A DNA stretch of 64,000 nt from Cacajao melanocephalus (GCA_963573385.1 CAUYLG010033155.1:1-64000); one strand, 5' to 3'. Shown: positions 14,260 to 25,830, counted from the stretch's first letter. Numbers and translations: made by a program. Notes: generated from the sequence alone by a model not told the origin.

Positions 14260-15036
14260 TTTGCTGAAAAGCACTGACATGAGGCAAATTGAATAATAGT
14301 GGAAAAGAAATACCAATTTATTTAATGTGTATACATAGGAGCCTTCAGAATAAAGACCCAACCTCCCAATGCAGGAGGGAAGCTTATATACTACTTTGAA
14401 GTTACAGAAAGGAAGGGGACTTGGATCCTGATAAAACAGAATATGGGAAGGAGAGAAGAGGAATCTGTTGAGGGCCCATAAATGATTACTATCTAACAGA
14501 AATTGACTTGTAAATAGCTCTCTTTAGATTTTAAATGATCTTTAGAGATAGTCGTTATCCTGAAAAAGGGTCTGTTCAAGAGTGGTTACATTTTTTATTT
14601 TTATTCCCATAATGAAAAATAAGACAAAAGGGTGGGAAATAAGAGCAATTGTTCTCCTTGGTGGGTCAGTTCTCTCTTTATGTAGATGGGCAGAGGTTTC
14701 TTTTTATCAGTTATTGATCTTTTAGGATTTTTCATTTAAAATAATTATACCAGGGAGACATATTTTGGGTGAAATATTTTGATTCTCTTTATTATTAATG
14801 GCCTCTGGACACTTAATTTCAACCTTTTTATTAAGTAAAATTAATGATGATTTCAGTTTACTTTAATAATGATTAAAATAAATAATATATTTTACCAGTT
14901 TCCACACACCCATTTATTTTTTGCTCTGCACTTCTTCAAGCCAGCTAGTGTGTCCCTTAAGTAATCCTCTATTGGTTCTTTAGTAACATCTCCCCAGACC
15001 AAAAACAAAACAAAAAAATCTCTTGGTTTCTATGCA
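14260..15036 (-). mobile_element. Possible antisense ERV material
   Basis: 'accaatttatttaatgtgta' followed by 'cttcagaataaagacccaac' suggests a reversed LTR with its polyadenylation region at the left. From about 14700 the sequence is AT-rich and unrecognised. Family and boundaries uncertain. Confidence 0.3.
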
Positions 15037-15479
15037 TTTTTAAATTGGATTTAGCCTAGAGCTGCTTTCTTATATATTTTAAGTTCAGCCTAAAGGTTTT
15101 TCTGTACATAGTGAATAGTAACCTAATTGGATATATAAACAGACTGTATACATCCTCATTCCTGTCACCAAGTATTGGCCAATCAAAGGCAGCCAACTGT
15201 GAAACTGTGTTCAAGTAAGTTTCACAGTTGGCTGCCTTTGATTGGCCAATACTTGGTGACTGGAATGCTGAACTGTAACCAATCTGGCTATGTCGGCACC
15301 TCACTTCTGTTTTTCATACGTTACCTTCCTTTTTCTGTCCATAATTGTTTTCCACCACATGGCTATGCTGGAGCATCTCTGAGCCTCCTCTGGCTTGGGA
15401 AGCTGCAGGATTTGTAAATCATTCTTTGCTCAATTAAACTTTGTTAAATTTAATTTGTCTATGTTTTTGTCTTTTAACA
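15037..15479 (+). mobile_element. ERV LTR, MER21-like, copy 1 (putative 5' LTR)
   Basis: Shares 'ccaatcaaaggcagccaact' with copy 2 and the R/U5-like 'tttgctcaattaaact' with the copy at 58056-58548; ends at tcttttaaca. The MER21 name is from memory. This copy contains the large foldback at 15157-15267, which adds about 41 bp net. Confidence 0.7.
15157..15267. repeat. Near-perfect foldback, 49-bp arms, 13-nt spacer
   Basis: Left arm 15157-15205 and right arm 15219-15267 are reverse complements with a single T/T mismatch (15163 against 15261). The inner 42 bp (15164-15205 against 15219-15260) match perfectly. The spacer is tgtgttcaagtaa. The left arm is ordinary LTR sequence; the right arm replaces about 8 bp present in related LTRs, so it is an inverted copy of the left arm. 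Confidence 0.99.
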
Positions 15480-15777
15480 GTGGAAGTCAGAAGTATGATC
15501 TGAAATAGAGTGTCTAGCAACCCACAGGAGCATTGAGTGACCAAATGAAGTGTCTGGAATGCATTGTGTCCATTGCATTCTCACAGCAGCTGGGAATCGT
15601 GGCAAGTTCTCTCCAGGATTCTGGAGTTCCACAGATTTGTATTTTGAGCTATTCAAGTTTATTTGAACAAAATGTTTGTTCTGAACTTTGTTTAGAAGTC
15701 TCAACAGAAAATGGACCGAGTCCAGAATTAGATTGGATCTGTAAACCAAAAATAAAATTCTAAGCCCCCCAACCAAC
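15480..15777 (+). mobile_element. Putative ERV leader/internal segment
   Basis: Begins right after the LTR end with gtggaagtcagaagtatgat, the position of a primer-binding site and leader. The + strand frame 15533-15763 and the overlapping minus frame show no retroviral motif. Assignment rests on position. Confidence 0.4.
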
Positions 15778-16619
15778 TGAATAGACCTCTTTTCTCAGCC
15801 AAGGCCATTTCAAAGTTAACCTGAAAAACTAGTTCAGGCCATGAGAACAGAGATTGGACATACCTCATTATTCTCTCCTCCCTTTGGAATTCAGGCACAA
15901 CTGACCAGCATTATCATTAAAACAAAGATCTAAAACTGGTAAAACAGACTCTTTGTAGCAATAAAATACCAAATTCCAACCTGATCTACTATAGACTCAC
16001 ATGAGAGATAACAGGCCCTGAAAGAAACCAAAGTATTTTATGCCAAAATATTTTTCCCTGACATATTTTAAAATGACTCTGCAAAGCTGTCTTGTTGCGG
16101 GGGGAACATGCATTATGCAGAGAATGTCCTTCCCTTACTAGGTCTTCTCAGGAGTGTCTAGCACCTTTTAATGTCTAATAAGAAGACCTTTAACATCTAT
16201 TGTTTCTGAAGTCTGCTAATTAGGAGGCTTCATCTGTGTAATAGGACCTTTGGTTTCCGCAATCCCTTTTATCTTAACCCCAAGCACTTTTTTTCCTGCT
16301 AACTTCAACTCTTTAGCCAAAATTAAACTCTTTCAACTAATTGCCAGTCAGGCAATCTTTGAGTCCACCTATGGCCTGTAGGCCCCTATTTTGAGTTGCT
16401 CTGCCTTTCCAGACTAAATTAATGTACAACTTACATGTATTAACTGATATTTGCCTGTCACTTCTGCCCTTCTAAATGTGTAAAATCAAGCTGTAATCCC
16501 CAACACTTGGAAACATGTTCCCAGGACCTTGTAAGGCTGTGTCATGGGCATGTCCTTAACCTTGGCGAAATCAACTTCTAAATTAATTGAGACTTGTCTC
16601 AGATACTTTTTGCTTTAAA
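15778..16619 (+). mobile_element. ERV LTR inserted in the provirus
   Basis: Begins tgaatagacctcttttctca and carries 'catgagagataacaggccct', 'gcattatgcagagaatgtcc', 'taatgtctaataagaagacc' and a 3' end with 'gacttgtctcagatactttt'. About 840 bp. The 3' CA is mutated and no TSD is visible. Subfamily not assigned. Confidence 0.58.
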
Positions 16620-17494
16620 GATCCTAAAAATAACTGGCTTGAATCCAATAAGAGGCCCCTTATGTCTGACTGGGTCAGATAAAAACCAATAGTAAATGGT
16701 AATATTGGAAGGGGTGCAAACTTCAGCTTTTAGAAATTTGCGGAGATTTTTGTATTCTAACCCCTTTGTTTCTTGTGTGCTTATACAGAGGAAAGTCATC
16801 AGCCAAGTTAATCAAGGAGATCTGAGAGTCAAAGCAAAGATTCAAGGTAAAAATGAGATTTTTACTTTCTTATGAACTAAGTAACCTACCTTCTAGCTGT
16901 GTCTACATTTACATGTTTAAGTATTAGCCCAGAAGTAGCAAATGCTTATACAAATGGCAAATCTTACTAAACATAATGTAAAATACAATGGAACATTACA
17001 AATGAACAATACTGCACTTTAAGAAGTGCATTTGAAAATGAAAGCTCCTGAATTGGTCTCATCTGGTGATACCTATTAATGTGCAGAAACTTCTAAAAAG
17101 ATTTCAATATTTTATTGTTGTTTTTCAAAAGACCCCTTATAAAAGGCAAATAAAAAATTTAAGTGACTAGTAGATTAGAAAAATTAAATCCCCTAACCTT
17201 TCAGCTTAGTTACTAACCCACTTTGAAGGCACAAAGGAAGCTCTCCTAGATAGATAGAGTGTTTATGCAGGATGAACCCTCAGGTAAATAGACTTGCTTC
17301 TTTTTCATACCTATCTATGCTGAGTCCAGGCAGAGAGAATGTTTTATTTGCCCTATTCTGTAATAAGCTTCACCTTGAACATAGTGATTCTAGCTTAGAA
17401 ACCATAGCTAAATTGAAAGGTTCACCTATGGAACTAAAATACAGCTTTCTGGAATTTAACTATCTATCTTGAAATCCTTTTTTAAAAGAAATAA
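16620..17494 (+). other. Probable ERV internal DNA, no coding frame
   Basis: AT-rich sequence between two inserted LTR elements. 'aactggcttgaatccaataa' and 'gtcagataaaaaccaatag' look like a retroviral leader continuing from 15777. The rest is unrecognised. Confidence 0.35.
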
Positions 17495-17499
17495 CATCT

Positions 17500-17867
17500 T
17501 CGTATGGTTTGGCTGTGTCCCCACCCAAATTTCATCTTGAACTGTAGTTCCCATAATCCTCATGCGTTGTGGGAGGAACCCAGTGGGAAGTATTGAATCG
17601 TGGGGTCAGTTACCTCCATGTTGTTCTCATGAGTGAATTTTCACAAGATCTGATGGTTTGATAAGGATCTTTCCCAGCTTTGCTCCACACTTCTCCTTGC
17701 TGCCACCTTATAAGAAGGATGTGTTTGTTTCCCCTTCTGCAATGATTGAAATTTCCCAGAGGCCTCCCCAGCCCTGTGACACTGTTAGTCAATTAATCCT
17801 CTTTTGTTTATATAAATTATCCAGTCTCAAATGTGTCCTTATAGCAGCATAAGAATAGACCAATACA
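17500..17867 (+). mobile_element. MaLR 5' LTR (MST/THE1 type)
   Basis: Starts tcgtatggtttggctgtgtc and ends accaataca, 368 bp. Preceded by TSD catct (17495-17499). Has the family's 'atcttgaactgtagttccca', 'atctgatggtttgataagga' and 'attgaaatttcccagaggcc' blocks. Confidence 0.93.
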
Positions 17868-19299
17868 GTAAATTTGTACCAGGAGTGGGGCACTGCTATA
17901 AAGATACCCAAAAATGTGGGAGCAACTTTGGAACAGGGTAACAGGCAGAGGTTGGAACAGTTTGAATGGTCCTAAAATAAGGTAAAAAAAATGTAGGAAT
18001 GTTGGGAACTTCATAGAGATTTGGAGGGCTCAGAAAACAGAAAGATGTGGGAAAGTTTGGAACTTCTTAGAGACTTGTTGAATGGCTTTGACCAAAATGC
18101 TGATAGTGATATAGATAATAAAGTCTAGGCTTACATCATCTCAAATGAAGATGGGGAACTTTTTGGGAACTGGAGTAAAGGTCACTCTTGCTATGCAAAG
18201 AGACTGGTGACATTTTGCCTCTACCCTAGATATCTATGGAACTTTGAACCTGATTTAGGGTATCTGGCAGAAGAAATTTCAAAGTGGCAAAGAGTTCAAG
18301 AGGAAGCAGAGCATAGAAGTTCGAAAAATTGCAGCCTGATGATGTGCTGGAAAAGGAAACCCCTTTTTCTGGGGAGAAATTAAAGCTGGCTGCAGAAATT
18401 TGTGTAAGTAATGAGGAGCCCAGATGTTCATCACCAAGATAATAAGAAAAATGTGTTCCAACTGCTCCAGCCATGGCTAAATGAGGTCAAGGTATAGATC
18501 AGGTCATTGCTTCAGAGGGTGCAAGCCCCAAGCCTTGGCAGCTTCAACATGGTAATGAATCAGTGGGTACACAGAATTTAAGAATTAAGATTTGGGAACC
18601 TTCACGTAGATTTCAGAGAATGTATGGAAATGCCTGGATGTCCAGGCAGAAGTCTGCTTCAGGGGAGGAGCCCTCATAAAGATTGTCTGCTAGGGCAATG
18701 AGAAAGGGAAATATGGGGTTGGATCCCACAGATATAGTTCCCATCTGGTCACTGTCTAGTGGAGCTGTGAGAAAAGGGCCACCATCCTCCAGAGCCCAGA
18801 ATGATAAATCCACCAACAGCTTGCACCATGCACCTGGAAAAGTCACAGACACTCAACACCAGCCTGTGAAGACAGCTAGGAGGAGAGGTGTACCTGGCTA
18901 AGCCACAGGGTTCGAACTGCCCAAGGCTGTAGGAGCCTATCTCTTGCATCATGACTTGGACGCGAGACATGGAGTCAATAGAGATTATTTCAAAGTTTTA
19001 AGGTTTGACTGCTCCAGTGGATTTTGGACTTGAAAGGACTTCATTTTGGCTAATTTCTCCCATTTGGAATGGATGTATTTACCCAATGCCTGTACCACAA
19101 TTGTATCTAGGAAGTAACTAACTTGCTTTTGATTTTAAAGGCTCATAGGCAGATGGGACTTGCACTGTCTCAGATGAAACTTTAGACTTGGACTTTTGAG
19201 TTACTGTTGGAATGAGTTAAGACCTTGGGGACTGTTGGGAAGGCATGATTATATTTTGAAATGTGAGGGCATGAAATTTGGGGGAGGCCAGGAGTTAAA
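17868..19299 (+). mobile_element. MaLR internal region (MST/THE1-int)
   Basis: Non-coding internal sequence of a MaLR: 'ggagtggggcactgctataa', 'tgggaaagtttggaacttct', 'gcaagccccaagccttggca', 'tttacccaatgcctgtacca', ending just upstream of the 3' LTR. About 1.43 kb, close to a complete THE1/MST-int with small deletions. MaLR internals are degenerate retroviral DNA, and the short frames (for example 18613-18852 minus) are not genes. Confidence 0.93.
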
Positions 19300-19664
19300 T
19301 GATATGGTTTGGCTGGTCTCCACCCCAATCTGATCCCGATTTTAGTTCACATAACTACATGTGGCGGGAAGGACCCATTAGGAAGTAATTTAATCATGGG
19401 GCCAATTACTCTCATGCTGTTCTTTTAATAGTGTATGAGTTCTCATGAGATCTGATGGTTTTATAAGGGGATTTCCTCCCTTGTTCTGCACTTCTTGCTG
19501 CCACAATGCGAAGAAGGACATGTTTGCTTCCACTTCCAGCATGATTGTAAGTTTGTTGAGGCTTCCTCAGCCCTGAAGAGCTGTAAATGAATTAAATCTC
19601 TTTCCTTTAGAAAATCTCCAGTCTTGACTATGTCCTTATCGCATCATGATAGCAAACTAATACC
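19300..19664 (+). mobile_element. MaLR 3' LTR (MST/THE1 type)
   Basis: Starts tgatatggtttggctggtct and ends ctaatacc, followed by TSD catct (19665-19669), identical to the one before the 5' LTR. With the 5' LTR and internal region it makes one complete insertion of about 2.17 kb. The two LTRs have diverged visibly. Confidence 0.93.
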
Positions 19665-19849
19665 CATCTCTAAAGGAAATCTCCATATGTTTAGGTGTCT
19701 TTCTGTGTACATTAGAAACTCTTACCATTGTTTTAAATTTACACAAGTCCTACCTTTGTTTAAGATGCTTTACTGGCCATCTTGCTTTAACTGTACTTTT
19801 ACTTATGCCATTTTTTCTTTGGTTTGAGCAAATGATGCAATATTCAGGC

Positions 19850-20247
19850 TGTATCAGTCTGTTCTCATGCTGCTAATAAAGACATACCCAAGACTGGTAA
19901 AATTTATAAAGGAAAGAAGTTTAATTGAGTCACAGTGCCACATGGTTGGGGAGGCCTCACAATCATGGCAGAAGGTAAAGAGGAAGCAAAATTACATCTT
20001 TCATGGCACCTCACAATCATGACAGAAGGTAAAGAAGAAGCTAACTCGTGTCTTTGTGCAGGAGAACACACCATTTATAAAACCATAAGCTCTTGTGAGA
20101 CTTACTGATTATCACTAGAACAGCATGCAAAAGACCTTCCCCCATGATTCAATTATCTCCCACTGAATCACTCCTATAACATGTGAGAATCATGGGAGCT
20201 ACAATTCAAGGTGAGATTTGGGTGGAAATCACAGCCAAACCATATCA
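19850..20247 (-). mobile_element. THE1/MST-type solo LTR, antisense
   Basis: Starts tgtatcagtctgttctcatg and ends cagccaaaccatatca. Flanks caggc (19845-19849) and ctggc (20248-20252) fit a 5-bp TSD with one change. It contains a 54-bp-period internal duplication starting at 19955 and 20009. Confidence 0.92.
19955..20040. repeat. Internal duplication within the solo LTR
   Basis: cctcacaatcatggcagaag (19955 on) recurs as cctcacaatcatgacagaag (20009 on), each followed by gtaaagaRgaagc. Period 54 bp. Confidence 0.95.
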
Positions 20248-20765
20248 CTGGCCTTAAATATTACTTCTTTCGTTTTGAAGTATAAATTTGTTTGTTTCAC
20301 ATAAGAGTTGTCCCTTTAGAAATGCACATTTGTTGCCTAATTAACAATTGCTGAGAGTAATGAAAAAGGTAATTAAAGAATTAAGAGTCTGAATGGGGAA
20401 AAATTATCTAAAAGCTAGCAAATTAGAATCCTATATTAAAGCGATACTTTCTGTACTTATGTTTGTATGTCTATATGTATTATGTGTATGGAATAATATT
20501 CTGTAAATAAAGCTAGTTTTAAAATTGTTAATAAAATAGACATGGCTTTAAAATTATTATTTACATATAATTTTATATTTGCTTGATTTGGCTATTAGCT
20601 TATGTTTTTTTATATTGAGCCTCTAGATTTGGAGGTCTGGATAGGTAGTCATAATGAGGTCTGGAGGCATGTTCTCAGTGCCTAGGCCGGTTGCTACAAG
20701 TCAGACTCAAGCCCAATATAGCCTCTTCTTCCCACCCAAGCTTTGCCTCCTTACTAATCTGGTAG
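20248..20765 (+). other. Probable ERV internal DNA, AT-rich
   Basis: AT-rich, with 'ctctagatttggaggtctgg' near its end. No coding frame. Assigned to the provirus by position only. Confidence 0.35.
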
Positions 20766-20958
20766 GTGTGTATATATATATGTGTGTATGTGTGTGTGTG
20801 TGTGTGTATACACACAAATATATATATGTGTGTGTGTATATACACACATACACATATTTGTATACGTATATATATATATACACACACACAGACGTATTTA
20901 TGTATATACATGTAGATGCATATGTATGTGTGTATATATGTATACATGTATATATGTA
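20766..20958. repeat. TA/TG/CA compound microsatellite
   Basis: About 190 bases of alternating TA, TG and CA units with frequent sense switches, so large parts are self-complementary. Open frames through it on both strands are microsatellite translation. Confidence 0.97.
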
Positions 20959-20959
20959 T

Positions 20960-21648
20960 GAACTCTGGCTAAGGAGCATACTCCAAATCCTCCTCCTGAT
21001 AGTCACAATAGTAATCTCCATGGTGTGTTATATTCTCCCAAAAGTTTTAAATGTTTGCATGCAGCCATCTCTAGAATATTAAATGATCTCTTGTCAACTA
21101 GAATGACAAAATCTCAAAGAAATGTATGACCACAAGGATGCAATAATCTATGAATGGTGTGCTGAGAGCAGAAACCAAAAATGAGGGTAACCGAGAATAG
21201 CGCTAAGCTCCTAAGTTTTGGTCACTCTCACTTGAGTAAGAACTACCAAATGGTGGGAAATTTTTTAGACAAATTTGTGGGATGTTATTGTTTAAAACTG
21301 AGTGGGTGCACTAGGCCCCACCAGAGCAGAACAAACCAAAATGAAGTCATTTATGCTAAATGTGATGTAATCAAACTAAAACTTGACAGAAACAGATCCT
21401 AAACCACAGCATGTTTTGTTTTTCTACTGAAAAAAGGTGATTCCAGCACAAGAAGATCTCCTCTAGTCTAGCCCTTTAAAAAAAACTAATAACCTGGAGT
21501 CCTCATTTCCATCTTTTAAAAGCCAGTTTTGCTATTTATCAGTATGATTTGAAACCAAATAAGTACCTTTACAATGGTGACAGTGAAATCAATGCCTAAA
21601 ATTTTGATCAATCTCTCAACATTGAGAGGATGACCAAAAGGGAGGAAT
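20960..21648 (+). mobile_element. ERV 3' internal segment with polypurine tract
   Basis: Sequence such as 'gtgggaaattttttagacaa' and 'aaaaaaggtgattccagcac' leads to a polypurine tract, aaaagggaggaa (21636-21647), directly against the 3' LTR. The frame 21181-21402 shows no retroviral motif. The region looks like the non-coding or env-decayed end of an ERV. Confidence 0.5.
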
Positions 21649-22047
21649 TGTTAAACTAAGTTTAGCGTAAAGTTGCTTTCTCACGTATGTAAAATTCAGC
21701 CTAAATATTTCTTCGTACATAGTGAACTGTAGCCTAACTGCATGTATAAACTGACCGTAACTTAATCTCGTGTCAATCACTGAGTTTTGGCCAATCAAAG
21801 GCAGCCAACTGTTTAAACAGTGTTCAAATAAGGCAGACTCTGAGCAATACCAAATCTGTTTCTGTATCTCACTTTCATTATTTTATATGTTATTTTTCTT
21901 TTTCTGTCCATAAATCTTCCATCACTTGGCAATGCTGGAGTCTCTCTGAGCCTATTCCGGCTTAAGAGGCCAATCAATTTTCAGATTGTTCTTTGCTTAA
22001 TTTAGCAGTGTTAAATTTAATTTTTCCACATCTGCTTTCATTTACCA
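21649..22047 (+). mobile_element. ERV LTR, MER21-like, copy 2 (putative 3' LTR)
   Basis: Begins tgttaaactaagtttagcgt right after the polypurine tract. It has 'ccaatcaaaggcagccaact', 'tttttctgtccataaatctt' and a degraded 'ctttgcttaatttagcag' signal, ending tttacca. It lacks the inverted copy found in copy 1. Confidence 0.72.
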
Positions 22048-25000
22048 GTATAAATTCCTGAAGCTTACCTATTCTTTTTTTAATATACTTTCTTGTGACA
22101 ATAATTTTCCATAAATGTTTTGAAAGGATGCCCTATCATCTGCCGTTTGTCATTTCTGGTGAAAGGAGGCCTTGTCTAATTATTGCTCATTTGTGGGTAA
22201 TCCATCTTTTTCCTATGTCTGATGGTTCATTAAGGAAAGAATAAATGTAGATCTGTTTACTTATTTGCTTTTAAGCCAGATATGCTTTGAGCAAGTTTGT
22301 TTGTTGTAAAGATCAATGTTGATCTATTATTATACTACTCTGTCTAAAACTTTCAGCTGTGGCAAGCTGGAGCTCTGAGTCCAGATCAGACTGTACTTTG
22401 GTAAGTTAGGGCTTCTGTGCATTTGTATGGTTTAGAATACGGCACATTCTGTCTATGAGACAGTGAACACGCCTCTGCACACCCTGGCCATCAGGCTCTG
22501 TCTCTCTCTTCTTGTTTCCCTGCGTATGGGGTATGAAATGTTAAGTAGACTGTGGGCCCAGAGAGAGGTAACAATTTTTTTGCCCCTTCCCAGTCCCAAG
22601 TTTTATGCAGTGAGAATAGCTCTAGTTGATTTTCTTATTTTATAGAGTATTTTTCATTTCTGACTCCATTACAGTCTAATTTATGACCTGCTCTTCAGGC
22701 TTCCACACTGAGATTCTAGCACACATGCAGACTCAACCCTGATGACTGTTTTTGTGTTGCTTTACCAACTAGACATTCCTTGAATACAGAACATCAATAT
22801 CCTTTTTTTAGTAAACATTTTTTTAAAGTATGAAAGGCAGATAAGAGCACATACAGCCAATTTACAGCTTGATAAATCATTTCAAAGTGCTGACACACAA
22901 ACAACTGCCAACCAGATCATGAAATAAAATATTATCAGAATTCTAGAAATTCTTCTCATGCTCCTGCCTAGTTACAAACCACATCCTCCCACACAAAAAG
23001 ATCTTAACTTCTTCCAATTAAGGCAATTAAAAAAGGCTATGACTTTTCAATTTTCTCTTCACATTTTATTTATTAATGCTATAAATTTGTAGCAGAGGTA
23101 GGAGGGAGGCAAGGCTTAAAGTAAGAGCAATGATACGAACATTTTTTAGACAATTCTTGCCTTTGGGGCCCCCTAGTGGAGGGTTTACGATGAAGCCCCT
23201 TCCCTGTTGTCTACCTGCTTTCATTGATGTCATGTTACCCTGGAACCAGCCTCTGATAATCACAGCCAGTAAGAATAACATTCACTGCTTCTGCGCTTAT
23301 ACGGACTGAAAATATCAGGTTTAGCAGTATTTACGTGAATGTTAATAATAATATAACAGACTACTAAGAGCTCACACATTCTTTTAACTTCACCATACAT
23401 TTCATTTGGCTTAATTCTCATAGATAACATAGAGTTGGGGAGATTGATTTTAGTCTTATGTGTGTTTCTCAGGTTAGTCCTGTCAGTCTAAACTGATGCC
23501 ATTTCTGTCTTCCAGATTCCTATTAAAATAAGTGACTTGGGACATTGCACATGTGTCTGTATGTTTTTTAAATGAAATCCAAAACTGGTAAAAATTATTT
23601 TGGTTTGACTTTTTTTCTATGTAAACCCTAAATGGGACTCCTGAGAAGTGTCAGGTGAACTTGGCCCAAGTTTCAGGGGAACTCACTCCCTCCCAAAGGA
23701 TATAAAGGAAAGATTTATGACTCCAGGTGAAACGCATAAGAAAGCTGGTGACTATAGATGACTTTAGCTTTGGGTTTCTGGTTCATTGGGAGTCTAAAAT
23801 GAAACTTGGTGAATGTAAGGGGCATGCTTCTATAAATGAGAAGAAAGATATTGCAGAATCTGTGCAAAATGGGCTTCAGTCTTTGCCTGTCTCTTCACGT
23901 ACACTATTTCTCCAAAGACCATAGAGTAAACTTGGAGAAAGTAGGGTGTATTTTTATCTTGAGCTCAAATGTTGTCAATGATATTTTATTAATATTTTGG
24001 AATTCCCCATTTCCTCAATTAAAACAAATCTTGATAACATGTTGCTTTACTTACAAGTGTGACTGAAACACTAGCCCTGAAATGGTCGTGGTCTGTGTTC
24101 CAATATGCTCTCCAGTATTCTGAACAGGAAATCAAGTCATGTCTGTCTGTGTATCCCTCACCACGTACATAATTCATTAAGGAATTAGAGGTCTGAGTTT
24201 TTGGAGAATTTTTTTCCTGCGATGGAATTTTTAATATGTAAGCTAAATCAGGGTGTCTGTTTGTGATTTAAAAGCCCCCACATTGAAGACTTTTGCAGGT
24301 GCATGTTGGCATGTGGGTGGGATCTAGACCGTGGACTAGCTTGCATTTCAACACCAAAGTAGAAAATGGGTGTGGAATGAATCCTCTCTTGCCCCATTAA
24401 CAACTGGCCTCAGAGGCACCATCTGGAATTCTCATAGGTATTTTATGAATAAAATTGCAGTAGTCATTCCACCATTGGCTATAGTATTTCTGGGCTAAGA
24501 ACTGCAACAAAGTCATTGAAAGAACAGTCTTTTCATTGATTAAAAAGCCTGAGTATGTTTCTCTTCCAATTTATGAGAATTATGCAAAACTATAGACATT
24601 TGCTCTACCTACTGTTTCTAATTTACTGTAGTATAGTGCTTGTCTTCTGTCATGCAGGAAAATAGAAGTGAGCAATTCTTACAAAGACCATCCTCCTTTA
24701 GTTGGCCCCTGATACTGCTAGCCTTACCTTGCTCCTGTCCATGGTGTCAGAGTTCTCGTAACACATAGGAAAGTCAATAGAACTTAAAGATGGTCAAGAT
24801 ATGGATTTTCTTCTCCATCACGGTGAAGGCAGTTGGTATATTATGAAACTGGTTTTAAGACAGTATTTAAGCACTGTACAGTTTCCTATATCCTTTTTCT
24901 TAAAAGAATAAGGTTCTCGGCTGTTCATACCAGTTGATTTGAATGAGATAAAGCACCTGGGGAATATTTAGAAACAGCTGGCATCTTCAGAAAAACAAAT

Positions 25001-25384
25001 GAAATAGAGTAAGGCTTATGAATGCTTATATAACTTGATCTTGCTGAAGAAAGAGGGTCTTTTATTTGAAGGGATAAATTAGAGAGTGTTTTCTCAGCCT
25101 CATGATAACTTGACAAGACACTCATACTAGTCAGGAGCTCATCATTACCGTGACGTCAGCGCTAATATACGCCGAATGCTTCAAGAAGCACTTTCTTTCT
25201 TCCACGAAGACCCAAGGACTTTGAACACAGAGTAAATGACACATAAGAGAACAGCCTGGGAACTAACCCTTACTCTCAGGCAACCAAGTTCTCATTTATA
25301 AATAAAAGTAGCTGTTGTGTTTTTTGGAAAGGAAAAGTCTTCATTTATTTCAAGAAATAGAGAAATGTTTTAATATTTCAGTCA
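22048..25384. other. Repeat-poor stretch, no gene seen
   Basis: More than 3 kb with no transposon I can recognise. Short open frames on both strands (for example 23727-23924, 23836-24066) have no motif or splice context. It holds one consensus CRE site, entered separately. Confidence 0.5.
25149..25174. promoter_or_regulatory. CRE palindrome in a small CpG cluster
   Basis: tgacgtca, the full consensus CREB/ATF site, lies at 25151-25158. Five CpGs fall within 26 bases (25149, 25154, 25160, 25170, 25173), unusual for this CpG-poor window. Function is inference only; no promoter or gene is visible nearby. Confidence 0.3.
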
Positions 25385-25830
25385 CAATGTTAGGTTCTGT
25401 ACATATAAAAGCGAGCAGTATACCTGGTGTCATTAGCCTTATGGAGTTGGCAACCTAATGAAAGGTAATAAGTAAATATTAGGAAGAATTTAATGATCTA
25501 AATCATCAGAGTCCTCTGAGAGACTAAAACAGAAATGGCAATGGTCAGAAGAGGCCACTCTGAAGAAGTGATAACTATACAAATAACGGGGGAAAAAATG
25601 AGATCTTAGCTTTTCAAAAAGAAGGGACAGAGAATCTTAAGACAGGTCAGGGTGTGCTAAGGCCTGGGCAAGAAAAACTGCCAATGGTTTAGGTAATCGA
25701 AAAGAATTGGGCAGGAGGTGAAACGGCAGGAAGGCGGAAGGTGCATGAAATAAAGGGTCCACTGAATTTAGCATGTGCCAGGAGATTCTAAAGATGTTCA
25801 AGCCTGAATAATTTTAACCTGAGAAGAGAG
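25385..25830 (+). mobile_element. L2 fragment
   Basis: Degraded L2 3' region: 'ttagccttatggagttggca', then 'cagaagaggccactctgaag' and 'gtgctaaggcctgggcaaga'. Order is right; identity is low. Confidence 0.5.

Larger units (their letters stand above)
15037..22047 (+). mobile_element. Probable old ERV provirus with nested insertions
   Basis: Two related LTRs in the same orientation (15037-15479 and 21649-22047) bracket non-coding retroviral-looking DNA, and the second is immediately preceded by a polypurine tract (21636-21647), as expected for a 3' LTR. Three LTR elements lie inside (15778-16619, 17500-19664, 19850-20247); about 3.6 kb of host provirus remains without them. No gag, pol or env frame survives that I can read. 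No TSD was found, so two separate insertions remain possible. Confidence 0.5.

Noticed and set aside
20654..21082. 142-residue + frame and overlapping minus frames
   Set aside because: Created by the TA/TG/CA microsatellite, which lacks stops in some frames.
15037..22047. Possible retained retroviral genes in the nested ERV
   Set aside because: No readable gag, protease, polymerase or envelope motif in any frame; all frames are short and interrupted.
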